Origin: Triglochin maritima
Lineage: Eukaryota > Streptophyta > Magnoliopsida > Alismatales > Juncaginaceae
Assembly: GCA_963682175.1 (NCBI GenBank)
Contig: OY821791.1
Coordinates: 32,424,326-32,488,325 of the forward strand
Direction: 5' to 3'
DNA: 64,000 nucleotides
This document shows positions 43,525 to 54,266 of this stretch, piece by piece. Below the pieces are notes generated by a model. The model was not told the origin of the DNA. It made no database searches and saw only the letters and a list, made by a program, of their open reading frames with translations. Numbering within the stretch: position 1 is the stretch's first letter; each line of letters starts with the position of its first letter. Made by a program: the position numbers and the translations under genes.

Positions 43525-44840
43525 TTGACTGATTATTATCAACAAATGACACAAACATATAGCCAATATGAAGCAAGTCCATCGTCGGTAGTTCCTCAGT
43601 CCTATTTTGAATCGTATGAGCACACACCAATGGATATTAGTAATTATGAAGTAGATGTAGTTCAATTACATTCTCAAGGAAGACAGGTTAAAGATGCAGA
43701 GAGTGATGAGACAGATGATGATGAGGCAGATGATCAGATGGATGGTGATGAGATAGGCATTGTTGATGTAGATTCAACCTCACTTCCGGAGATGCAGAAC
43801 GTGTTTCATCATATCGTAGACGCAGTGAATCGAGAACATGATAGCAACGTACATGAAGCCATCGTTAGTAATGAATTGCCGCCATTGTCAGTACTACCAG
43901 ATTTGAGGCACTTGCTAGACATAGAGCCTAATGAGAACTGAATTGAAGATTCAGTCATTGGAAATTTCGATGGGCGTATTGTTGCATACACTGAATACGA
44001 TAACTTAGAAGATGGACGAAGTTGGTTGCATAGAATTTTCTCAACAAAAAAAGATTTGTTGCTTGAGTTGAAGGAACGACATTTGTGAAAAATTGTCAAA
44101 TTCAAAGTGTTAATGTCTAAGCCGAAAAGATTTACAACTGGTTGTTTGAACAAAAAGTGTGAATGAAGGATACATGCCTCTTACAGTCAGAGCAAAGAAT
44201 GTTTTCAAGTGAATAAATACAAGTCTGAACACACCTGCAGTAACGAGGGCCTTTTGCATGAGCACATGATTTTTGCCACCACTAAGTCATGATTATGGTC
44301 GCCGTTTCGGTATAATGACCACAAACTTGTCAGAAAGCTTCAACAATGTGTTAAAGCGTGTACGTGGCTTATCACTTTGTCCTCTCATCATGATGACTTA
44401 TCTGCGGCTGAATAAATATTTTGACAGTAGAAGAGGTGAAGGAGAGAATATGATATTGGCCTATCCTAAAAAAATAAACGATGAAATCACAAACCAACGG
44501 CAGTTGGCTGCACAGCTTTGTGTCACTAGACACAGTCATAACATCTTCAGTGTCGAAGGCAACCAATCTCGTAGCTATCAGGTTATTTTGGCGGAGTCAG
44601 GCCCAACATGCTCCTGTGGGTTCATAGATGCACACCACATTCCATGCTCACATGTGCTGGCCATATGCAGCAACCGCCACACGAACATTCATACTTCGTG
44701 AGTCGTCTCGGAATACCTAACCACCCAAGCTTACAGGAAAACATATGCACCTATTTTCTTTCCAATACTAGATGAAATGTTTTGGGCAGAGGAATGACAT
44801 ATAGCATTAATAGCACCTTCTATCGTAAGACGAAGTGGCC
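43525..44840 (+). pseudogene. MULE transposase remnant (MuDR DNA-binding region plus SWIM zinc finger)
   Basis: From 43525 the frame encodes an acidic N-terminal region, then after a TGA (43939-43941) the same frame reads a mudrA-type DNA-binding segment (IFSTKKDLLLELKERH, KFKVLMSKPKRFTTGC) with further stops. At 44273 the C-terminal part resumes (TTNLSESFNNVLKRVRGL) and ends with a SWIM finger CSCGFIDAHHIPCSH. The catalytic DDE transposase domain, which should lie between these two blocks, is absent, so the element is an internal-deletion derivative. The intact enzyme cuts and joins Mutator-like elements in the nucleus. Confidence 0.85.
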
Positions 44841-45100
44841 GACCAAAAACAAAAAGAATCAGAAATAACATGGACGAACAAAGTGGACGAGTAATACGAT
44901 GTGGCGATGTCGCAAGTTAGGTTACAACAGGAAAACATGTAAAGATACTATTTAGTATGTTCATTTGGTGTTCTTTATTCAAGCCTAAATTTCTCTTGTA
45001 CCCCATGTAAGGGAAACAAACTTTTATGTTAATTATCGCTATAAGAACCATAATACTTGTGTTGTGAAACGAATCTTAAGACATAATACTTTGGAATTCT

Positions 45101-45180
45101 GTCTTCTGCAAATACGGCACTAGTAGTGCCATTTGTGCTTGAACAAAAATGGCACTACTAGTGTCGTATTTGCAGAAGAC
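45101..45180. repeat. Long hairpin between convergent MULE genes
   Basis: The arms 45101-45134 and 45147-45180 are inverse copies matching at 33 of 34 positions, with a 12-base loop. The arm carries GGCACTAGTAGTGCCATTT, itself palindromic, resembling the short palindromic units in the element's terminal repeats. It lies downstream of both the transposase remnant and the antisense PMD gene. Confidence 0.9.
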
Positions 45181-45453
45181 AAAAGTCAGAGAAATCTGTT
45201 TTTGCAAACATTCTCTTGAACTTTAAATCCAAGTTTTGTACACCTGTAGGGAAAAAATGCAATTCGAATCTCGTACAATAACAAGCATACAAGACATTTC
45301 AGACAATTAAACCGTAAAATAAAATTGTTCTTAACACATGAAATTGTTCTTAACACCTAAATTTTTTCTTAACCAAAATGAACCTAAACCAAAATGTAAT
45401 TACAACTAAGGTGGAGAAAAAACTTTAGTAGGAATTTTATTCCGTCCACCTCG

Positions 45454-47255
45454 TCATGGGGTCTTCGAAGGGCGACGCCTGTAAACCTGGGTTATCACAC
45501 CAACATCGTCTTCAACAACCCCACTGGCAACACCTCTTTCGACTTCAGGAGCTTGAAATGCTGAACTTTCGCCCACGTGAAATGAAGAACCCTCGCCTTG
45601 AAAAAACGTAGTACCGCCCAATTCTTGAGTCAGAATCCCTCCATCGTTGGCAGACACTCCGGTGAAAATGAAATTATCCTCTTCATCAAGTGACACTCCT
45701 ATATCTGGGAGATTTTCCTCAGAACCTGTTTGATCTGGTTGGGAACACACATCTTGTGACAGTTTCAATGACGGATCTACACTGTTGAAACACGTTATCA
45801 TTTACTTAATCTTTTTCCTCAATTTCGCTGTTATTTACTAAGTGAGCCTGTGTGAAGAATGCATCCATTCAAGATAGTGAATATCTTCATCTAAGTTGTG
45901 TAAGCCATGAAGCTACCAGAAAAAACACAATTATGATTAGAAAGTGCAAATTCAAAACTTAACCAAAATTATAAGATTTTCATTTCTTACCAAGTATCGA
46001 TCTCTAGCAGCTGGCGGCCTATAATTCGGTAATTCTGCATTTTGAACTCTTCTCATCAGCCATCGAACCGTAATATGCCAATACCACTCCATGTACATAC
46101 GTCTACAAGTATCTAAATCTTCTAACAGTGAAGGAGACTCGATTTGCACAAATTCTCGCCAACGTGACCATGCTTGAATGTATAACGGTTGCTCTTGCAA
46201 CCAATTTACTCTGGGCTTCCCCTGAGCCTTCTTCATTTTGCAAATCTCCATTAATTCTGGAATATGTTGCCGCAATCCAAACTGACGCATCACCCTGTCT
46301 GGAACGTGCATGGCGGCAACTCCGAAACAAACAATTCACGTTCTGCTCATCCAGACTTCATGTCCTTGGTGGCAATCAGAAGGTAACACCATCAGATCTA
46401 CTTCTTTGTATGGGTTCCAACAAACTTGACTTTCTTCTTGAACGTCCAACTCATTTATGTAAAATTCAATCTGAGCCGTCTTCACATTGTTCGCCCACGA
46501 CCTAGGAGTCCGCCAACGTGAACCTAAAGGACACAATGGAAGTTGCACACCGGGAATTCTAGATGGTCGTCCGACATGAAGATGTTCCCAACACCAAATC
46601 TGTAACAATGTTAGGAAACCAGCTACGTTTTCAATTTTTTCAGACATGCCTGATTCATATAGTTGTACAGAACAACCAATGATGCAGCTCCCCAACTGTA
46701 GTTTCCATATTCAAATTAATTCTCCAACAAGAGTAAATATATAAGGTGGACTTTGTTTCCACTCTTATTGCCTACTATCCCGGATCCTAACTGAAACAAA
46801 ATGTAGGCTCTCGTGTGTTGCATCCCCTGCTCATCTGATGCATCTGGCTCCACAACTTCATAAATTCGCTGCAACCACTGCAATGACATGTATCCACCTT
46901 TCACTGCAGTTGTCGCTTCTTCTTCTTCTTCAGCACCCAACAGATTCATGCAAACCTCAGTCCAATCATGATCTAAGGCTGCATACATTGCCAAACCGTC
47001 AACCAAAGACCACTAAGCATAGCTACGCCTTGTAGCGTGATGGTCATCTCCCAGTGTCTAAAATGGAAGGTGTGTGTCTCAGGCCTCCACCTCCCCACAA
47101 CAGCACGGATCAGATTTCAATCCAATTGCAGTTGTTGCAATCGAGAGACGATGCCAAATCCCGCAATCACTAACAAATCCCACACCTTTTCATCTTGCAC
47201 ATTCCACGTGTTGAAATGAATGACGTGCTCGATGCATTTAATATCCGCAAATGCT
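45454..47255 (-). pseudogene. Plant mobile domain (PMD/aminotransferase-like) gene carried by the MULE
   Basis: Minus-strand frames in order give a PMD protein. First come AFADIKCIEHVIHFNTW, VWDLLVIAGFGIVSRLQQLQ and RWRPETHTFHFRHWEMTITL, followed by VDGLAMYAALDHDW. Next are GFLTLLQIWCWEHLHVGRPS and the C-terminal part HVPDRVMRQFGLRQHIPE. A serine- and acid-rich tail ends at 45454. A TGA replaces a conserved tryptophan codon at 47117-47119, and frame changes occur near 46998 and 46330. PMD proteins include MAIN and MAIL1, which act in genome stability and silencing; many PMD genes occur inside transposons. This copy is probably dead. Introns may explain some of the frame changes. Confidence 0.85.
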
Positions 47256-49917
47256 TTTGAAAAAGAAAATTAATTACTTCATCTCTAATATAAACCTTGC
47301 GTTTTCGAGAATGTGAATTTTGAAATTAAAATCAAAACACTTACATTTTCGAGAATCGAAGATGGTCTATGATCTTTCTGTAGTACTAACATTGAAAGGT
47401 CAACAAGACCGTGACAATCGTGTGAAGTCGATATTTTGGAAACTGTTGAAACATAATTAACAAAAAAAAGAATTACGTACTATTCAGTTTAAATAATACA
47501 ATCCAAACAAATTTCATACATTATTCACAATCAACCAAATTTCAACAACTACAACATTGATCATTAACTTTAATTGATTTAACACAAATCCACACAATGC
47601 GAAACTCATCCAGACAATGTAAACTCATTAAATTGAGACTTTGGAGATTAATTGATCCATTAATCAACCCATCAAATCCGCACAAGATTAATTAATCATA
47701 ACAATATAACATCATCCACACATGATTAATTAAATAAAATAAGGTAAACTCATCAACCAAATATCAATCAATCCAAATCAAACCAAACAAATCCTAACCA
47801 AACCAAACTAAACAAATGCACATAAATACAAACAAATAAAGCAATGTCTTAACAAAAAAAGGGTCTAAAAATACGTGAAATCGCCGGAGAAAATGAGAGG
47901 AAAAAAGGAAAAACCGGATTTGGAATAATTGGAGAAAATGACAACCTTGGTGTCGTTTTTAACCCTAGGTAAAAACGGCATCTTGGATGACGTTTTTACC
48001 TTGGTCAAAAATAACACCACTGGTGTCGTTTTTAATTTAGATGAAAATGATACCTGCAGTGCCGTTTTCAATGTGCATATTTTGCCAAATAAGTTTCTAC
48101 GATACATATTTTTCAATTTTTTATATTTTTAATATTATTTTGAATTTTTTTCTTAATTAAAACAAGGAGGGAGAGTAGACCAATTTATAGGGTTTCCTTA
48201 ACCACACATCATGGGAAGTCCACTAACCCATGATCTCTTGTTTTTGTCTCCCAAAAATCAATCACAATTTGACATATAATCAACATTCACGTTTCACCAT
48301 AATTGAAATAAATCCAACCCATGATCAACATTAATCCCTTAATTAATTCTGGCAGAAATTGTGCCCACTGGTCGACCGAAATTGCCCAATCGGTCGACCG
48401 ATTGACAGTTAATTCGGTTTCGGTTGGACTATGAAACTGGACGGTCGACCCATCACACTACCAAAGCTACTGTGATTTTTCGGTCGAACAAACATCCCAA
48501 AACGGTCGACCGTTTCTACACTAGAACGTCATTGGTAGAGCTACTGGAAGTTTTCGGTTTGACTGCTCTTCAAGCCGGTCGATCGATTACTACCAGGAGT
48601 AACTATCGATCGAATCACGACTTTCACATCCAACGGTCGACCAATCACTACCAACAAGAGCTCGGGAAAGCTCCTGAAAGTTTTCGGTCGACCAAACACA
48701 TCCATTCAACGCAATATCTACTGTGAATTTCCAGACGACCAGTCTCCGAAAACCTCTGACCGTTTTAGCCGATTTGCCTTTATCAAAATTTGGATAAATA
48801 TCCAACAAAATACTATCTTTGGGGTTTTAGCAAATTCATATGTTATAATGTTGATCACATTATATCATGCAATATATTATCATATGTAATGTTAATACAT
48901 TACACTCCATAATACATACATCTCATATGAATTTATTTATGATTCTAACTATGTCATTTTCATGACATATTGATTCACTACATGTATACTATTTCTCATG
49001 AAACCCGATACATCATATGAACACAAAATCAAACTTCTTGTTTCCCAGTTTTGTGGTGTGACCTATAGGAGGATCTAAGTTATGTTGACAATAATATAAA
49101 ACACTTTATATCATAAACTATAAGTGGTATCTAACTACACATTATAGTTACCCCAATAACAAAGATGTTTTGGTCACTCGAACTAAACACGATCCATTTA
49201 GTGATATGTAATATCACCTGTGATTATCCCTTGCCTGATGATATTAAGAATATTATACAAAATAGAAATGTATTATATTTGTATTATATATTCATTTCTT
49301 AAGAAAATTATAAATATGTAACTTAATTAATTTACATTGCGCGCATTATAATTTGACTTTATCAAGAGACTCATTAATATCATCACTTAAGTCAAGAGGG
49401 ACAATGATAATCTTTTGACATATTATCTTTTCTAACACAAGTCATGTATAACCAACTATTATCTTTATTACTACACTCAATAATAGTTTATGACAATAAT
49501 CAAATTATACACTTTTCATGTGAAAAGATATAGGTTTCATATCTTAGAATTCAACACAATAAAACATTAATGACTCTAAACACAATTCCATAATGTTTCA
49601 TTTGTTAGGTCTATTCCATAAGATTATCATTTTCCTCTTTTATATACTCATGTTGTTAAATATTTGTAAATATACAATACTTTTTAACCATTACGACAAT
49701 CTTACCTCGGTAATTAATGTTCCATGTCAATTAACATGATTGTGAATAACTTATGATTTATGTAAACCATTATCTTTTAGAACTCTACAGTTAAGAACCA
49801 ATAGTCTTCCTTAACACTTTTAAAAGATGAATACATTAATCAAAGAACAAAATGTTTCCATATTCAATCCATAATAATTGACATATAAAAGAATACTTTT
49901 ATAACACATTCCTTTCA

Positions 49918-50210
49918 GAAAGTACATGTAATTTCAAAAAGGTTTGCAAATTGCAGCAAGCCGAATATAGGACGAGCTTGATGGAAACATTTTCATTATA
50001 TCGTATGTATTTACGGAAAAAAACAAATATAGGTACAATCAGGCAACATCAACACATCATTCAGTTAAAGATATTTACAAGATAAGAAACACAGGTGAAG
50101 CAATTTATAATAGTCCTCAAATGCCCGGTACTCGATTTTCGCATGCCTCTCAACTTCAGCTCATGGTAGCACCTCCAGCATAAATAAATCTGACTTAAGA
50201 GACAGAAATT
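49918..50210. other. 3' flank of the unidentified gene
   Basis: No gene is seen. It would hold the 3' UTR of the two-exon minus-strand fragment at 50211-51445. Confidence 0.5.
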
Positions 50211-51445
50211 TTACCCGAGTGAATAAATGATTTGATCAGCAAGACCTGAACCAACGACCTTGACATATCTATGCATCTGAAGCTCCAATGACTCCAACTT
50301 TCTCCTTCGGATAGGTCCAATAACCTTTTGCATATCCTAATTCAAGTACCAAACAGTGTCAGGACATGAAGAGAAAAAGGAAAGGCTACAAAAACACAAG
50401 ATTTTTAACAGAAAATGTCATTCTTATAATAAACAAATTGTCCTACTTCAGGTCGTCTTTTTGTGAAGTAAAGCTTCAATTTTGTTTATACCTACAAGTT
50501 GAGACTGATCTAAGTACCAAATTAGTGCTATGGTTGCCCATCTAGGAAAAGACTAGTTTGTTGGTTTCGTTTTATATTTTTTGACCAATTTTGTTGGTTT
50601 AGTTCCATGAAACTTGTAGAAGAGAAAGGAATCTATATCATTTCCAATTATGAAAACTAGGTTTTATCATGATGTTGAATATTGGTGGGTTGATATTTGA
50701 TATTTGGCATCATTAATTCTTGAAGAACAATTCAACTTTAATTTTTGGAGAGCTTAATCTAGGAGTTCTTTATCTAACTAATTATAAGTCATACATACTC
50801 GGATATTTGTAAAGAAATATTTACTACTTAACTTCGAACAAACTTTTGAAATATCTATATGAGTTTGACGGGTGGAATGGGAAAATCAAGTATCAATGCA
50901 CAAAAATGACATTCCCAATTACAAATAATTTTCTCATAACAGAGTATAAATTACATTAAGACTAGACATGTTTCAAGCATGCAGTAGTACAAAAAAAACT
51001 TACATCCTGCACTGAAAGTCAACCATACTAGAAACTATTTTCGCTTTTTTTACAAGACAAAAGAAACCATTATTGACAAAAATATATATGGATCAAAATT
51101 TGGCTTTGGTAAACACGTAAAATAGTAAGAAATTACATTTTGGATATACAAGTTGTTTACTTCTTCTTGTGTATCCAAGAGACATACTATATGTATAAAG
51201 AAGGCAAAGCATACCTTAAATCTCACACTGATGCCATTGAAGTTGATCAAAATGTTTTTGATGTCAACAGGAGATACTTCATCACGCAATGGCAAGTTGC
51301 TTCCAGCATCAAAATTTGAATCCTCTTCCAAGTCAAGTTCAACATCATTGTTGCCATCACTATGAGAACCATTGCGCAATAATTCTTCAGGACTTCCACC
51401 TTGCTCGTGTGACGAGTTTATGTGCAAGAGCTGAGTTGAGGTCAT
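50211..51445 (-). pseudogene. 3' end of an unidentified spliced gene, cut by Gyp-C
   Basis: Two minus-strand exons join in frame: 51445-51215 or earlier (MTSTQLLHINSSHEQGGSPE, then an acidic stretch VELDLEEDSNFDAGS and SPVDIKNILINFNGISVRFK) and 50336-50211 (DMQKVIGPIRRRKLESLELQ onward, stop TAA at 50211-50213). The donor is AAG|GTATGC and the acceptor AATTAG|GATATG, so the intron is about 880 bp. The upstream end is lost: gypsy sequence starts at about 51525. I do not recognise the family; the acidic linker and basic-helical tail suggest a nuclear protein, which is only a guess. The ATG at 51445 may be internal. Confidence 0.6.
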
Positions 51446-51512
51446 TTCTCTTTGCAAAGTGGCAACAACAGATAAGATAACATATGGCTTCCACCTTGCT
51501 CGTGTGACGAGT
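51397..51512. repeat. 25-bp direct repeat at the Gyp-C junction
   Basis: CTTCCACCTTGCTCGTGTGACGAGT-type sequence occurs at about 51397 and again at about 51488, 91 bp apart and just before the truncated gypsy element. It is probably a repair-associated duplication of the gene's exon sequence. Confidence 0.8.
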
Positions 51513-51526
51513 GTAGGCGAGTGTTG

Positions 51527-51967
51527 ATTTTTGAGGTTGGCGATCATGTCTTTCTGAAGATCTCACCGTCGCGTGGGGTGATGAGATTCGGGAAGAAGGG
51601 GAAGCTCGGTCCGAGGTATATTGGACCGTTTGAGATTTTAGACCGAGTTGGAGAGGTCACCTACCGGATTGCGCTGCCGCCACAGTTCTCTGGTCTTCAC
51701 AACGTCTTCCACGTTTCGATGCTGAGGAAGTGCGTGTCAGGTCCTTCTCATGTGATTCAGATTGAGGTTCCAGAGATTCAGCAGGATTTGTCTCTTGAGG
51801 AGAGACCGGTGGAGATTGTGGATCGGATGGATCACCAGCTCAGGAGGAGGACCATTCCTATGGTTAAGGTAAGGTGGCAGCATCACTCTGAGCGAGAGGC
51901 TACTTGGGAGGTTGAGGAAGATGTCCGAAAGTCGTATCCTGAACTGTTTGGTAAGCGCTGGATTTAA
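51527..51967 (+). pseudogene. Gyp-C integrase C-terminus with chromodomain-like tail
   Basis: The frame encodes [40 protein letters not shown] and [20 protein letters not shown], ending KRWI and TAA. It aligns throughout to the corresponding part of Gyp-B. Everything upstream (gag to integrase core) is missing. Confidence 0.9.
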
Positions 51968-52001
51968 TTTTGTGGGCGAAATTCTTTTAAGGATGGTGGA
52001 T

Positions 52002-53946
52002 TGTAATATCCTAACCCTTCCTTATTGTGCTAATTGTGTTTAGAAGAGGATTAGTGGTGGATTGAGATCGACGGCTGAGATCGTTTCGAGGAAAAGTATA
52101 AAAGGTTTGGATTTCTCTCTCTCCCTCACTCTTCACTCTCTCCCTCTCTCACGACCTCTCTCTCTCTCACTCGTCTCTCTCTCCCTAGTGTTTCATTGGT
52201 GTTGGTGGAGGCGAGGATCAGAGTGTTGGAGTCGCCGGAATCGTCGTAGAGATCGGGAATCGGAAGTTCGCCGGAGTTCGAGCTTTTTCGTGGAAACGCA
52301 CGCCGAGGTTTCTTCCAAGGCTTCTTCAAGCCTTAAGGTATGTCAAACTTGCTTTCAAGCTCACCTATCATTAGTGTGGGAGTGGGAGCGGTTGACGGTA
52401 GGCCGTTTTGGCTCGTCGGACCTGCACAGCGGTTTCTGCACTAAAATCGGTCGACCGGTATTTTCGGTACGGTCGACCGGTCGTAGTGTATTTTTGGGCG
52501 AATCCCTTGCACCGGTCGAACGATGCCCATTGGACGGTCGACCGGTTGTGCAATTTTAGCAAGAGGAAGACGTCCTGGGTACTTTCGGTTGAACGTGACC
52601 CCTTTGCCGGTCGACCGAAAGTACTGTTGTAGGTCGGTTGGGGGCGTTGACCATCTAAACATTCGACCGCTCGTGACTTCGTTCGACCGACGCTTAAGTT
52701 AACTTATTGTCCGGTCAACCAGAAGTGTTGTTTCGGTCGACCGTGGAGATCGTTTTGTTGGAGGTTTGCACTGGTCGTTTTCGGTCGACCGGGGGTGTTG
52801 GGTCGGTCGACCGTTGGTGTTTGGTTTGCGAAAATGTTTTCTTACTTGTGCTTTTCGGTCGACCGGGACCCCTTTTTCCGGTCGACCGTTTGGCTGGTTT
52901 TTTGGTTGGGCCAGTTCTCTAGGTGAGAATCGGTCGACCGTTAAACAGATTTCGTTCGACCGTTTCTGCTGTTTTTGGCAGATTCGTGGTTTTATGAGTA
53001 CACTTGACGGTGCCTCATCTCTCCGGCCTCACGGGGGGCAACGGCACGGACTGGCGCCCGATAGTTGGGTGCTCGTACGCTTGAAAGCGGCTCGTCTCTC
53101 CGGCCTTTTGGGCAACGGCACAGACTGTCGCCCGATGGTGGTGCGAGTGTTGTGGGTTGGGGTGAGATGACCCTTGAGACCCGATTGTGTGGACGTGACT
53201 GTACCGGCGGTGCCGTGTGTGCACGTGTGTGTTGTGGGGTTGGGGTGAGAGGACCCTTGAGACCCGTGGCCGATGATTTTCCGACGGTGTCGTGTGTGCA
53301 CGTGTGTGTTATGGGGTTGGGGTGAGAGGACCCTTGAGACCCATGGCCGATGATTTTCCGGCGGTGCCGTGTGTGCACGTGTGTGTTGTGGGTTGGGGTG
53401 AGAGGACCCTTGAGACCCGTGGCTGATGATTTTCCGGCGGTGCCGTGTGTGCACGTGTGTGTTGTGGGTTGGGGTGAAAGGACCCTTGAGACCCGGTTGT
53501 GTGGCCGTGACTGTACCGGCGGTGCCGTATGTGCACGTGTGTTGTGGGTTGGGGTGAGAGGACCCCCGAGACCGGATCGTGTCTGTTGTGTTATTCTTTA
53601 TTCATTGCATATTTCATTATTGTCCATATATGTGTTAGGGTTTGGCATACTGGGTTTCCTTCTGGAAACTCAGGCATTTATTGTCTGCTTTCAGGCCATG
53701 AGCAGCGTTAGAGGGTGGTGACTGCGGAGGAGAGCTTCTGGGACAGATCATGCTTTCCCCTCCTTTTGAGGTTGTTGTGATTACGTTGTACATTTTATCT
53801 TATAGCTTTTGATGTAATCACCTCTTGTTGTAAACTCAGATCTGTATATATATATACGTTGGTGGACCTGGTGTATATCTTTGGTAATGTCCTCCGTTGT
53901 TTGTATGTTTAAAATTTTAAATTTTCCGCTGTTTGAGGACGTTACA
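52002..53946 (+). repeat. Gyp-C 3' LTR (1945 bp)
   Basis: A TATA-like AAGTATAAAAGG lies at about 52095, a (CT)n leader at 52115-52190, GGTCGACC-type palindromes at 52447-52975, about five units of a 70-80-bp minisatellite (GGTTGGGGTGAGAGGACCC core) at 53150-53580, and the hairpin GGGTTTCCTTCTGGAAACTC near 53653. It ends GAGGACGTTACA. Confidence 0.9.
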
Positions 53947-54266
53947 GATTCAGTTGTCGTAAATTAGCACCACGAACAAGAATAAATTTGATTTAGAAGG
54001 TTACAATTTTAATTTAAGGTGCACTCGAGCAAATGTTCCTTAAGCAAAACATTCTTTGAGAATGAATACAGATGGAAATATGAATGCAAAACTTCATGGG
54101 ACAAAATTTCTCCCCAAAACAATTGTTGTTTGATATAAAAGTCGATCGATTGGATTGTCAGTTCACATATAGCTTTGGTAGTAGTTGTATCTTCCATAAG
54201 TATAATAATACGATACTAATACATGACACTGGAAGACCCTCCAATCCCCCATTAACGCATTTAAGC
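53947..54266. other. Short host-DNA island between Gyp-C and Gyp-B
   Basis: AT-rich sequence without a recognisable gene. It ends in TAAGC, the target site of Gyp-B. Confidence 0.6.

Larger units (their letters stand above)
42773..48152 (+). mobile_element. Mutator-like element (5.4 kb) with transposase remnant and antisense PMD gene
   Basis: Flanking 9-bp duplications TTAATTAAA are at 42764-42772 and 48153-48161. The ends (GGATTTTTTTTCAAAATAAT and, inversely, GAAAAAAATTCAAAATAATA) begin imperfect inverted repeats about 200 bp long, which share GAAACTTATTTGGCAAAATA and TGCACATTGAAAACG. The inner parts of the repeats contain short palindromic units such as GACACCTATGGTGCC and TACCAGTGGTGCC. 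Inside are a plus-strand transposase remnant and a minus-strand plant-mobile-domain gene, arranged convergently around a long hairpin. Confidence 0.9.
42475..49917 (-). mobile_element. Copia LTR, minus orientation, split by a Mutator-like element
   Basis: LTR sequence lies at 42475-42772 and 48153-49917. The right end, read inversely, is TGAAAGGAATGTG, matching the start of the nested copia's LTR, and the left end is TGTTGGATTTCG. The right half also matches the nested LTR around 49030-49080 (the inverse of ATGATGTGTAGGGTTTC). A palindrome block with CGGTCGACCG and related words lies at 48368-48770. No internal coding region remains. Confidence 0.8.
51525..53946 (+). mobile_element. Gyp-C: 5'-truncated gypsy element (integrase tail plus 3' LTR)
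   Basis: Only the last part of pol and the 3' LTR (52002-53946) remain. The coding remnant, polypurine tract (AAGGATGGTGGA) and LTR start TGTAATATCC are contiguous. The left edge lies inside gene-like sequence without an LTR or target duplication, so the element was truncated by deletion. Confidence 0.9.

Noticed and set aside
48368..48770. Counting the copia palindrome block as a gypsy LTR fragment inserted into the copia LTR
   Set aside because: Only the palindromic words are shared; spacer sequences, order and the hairpin/minisatellite landmarks of the gypsy LTRs are absent. It remains an alternative worth testing.
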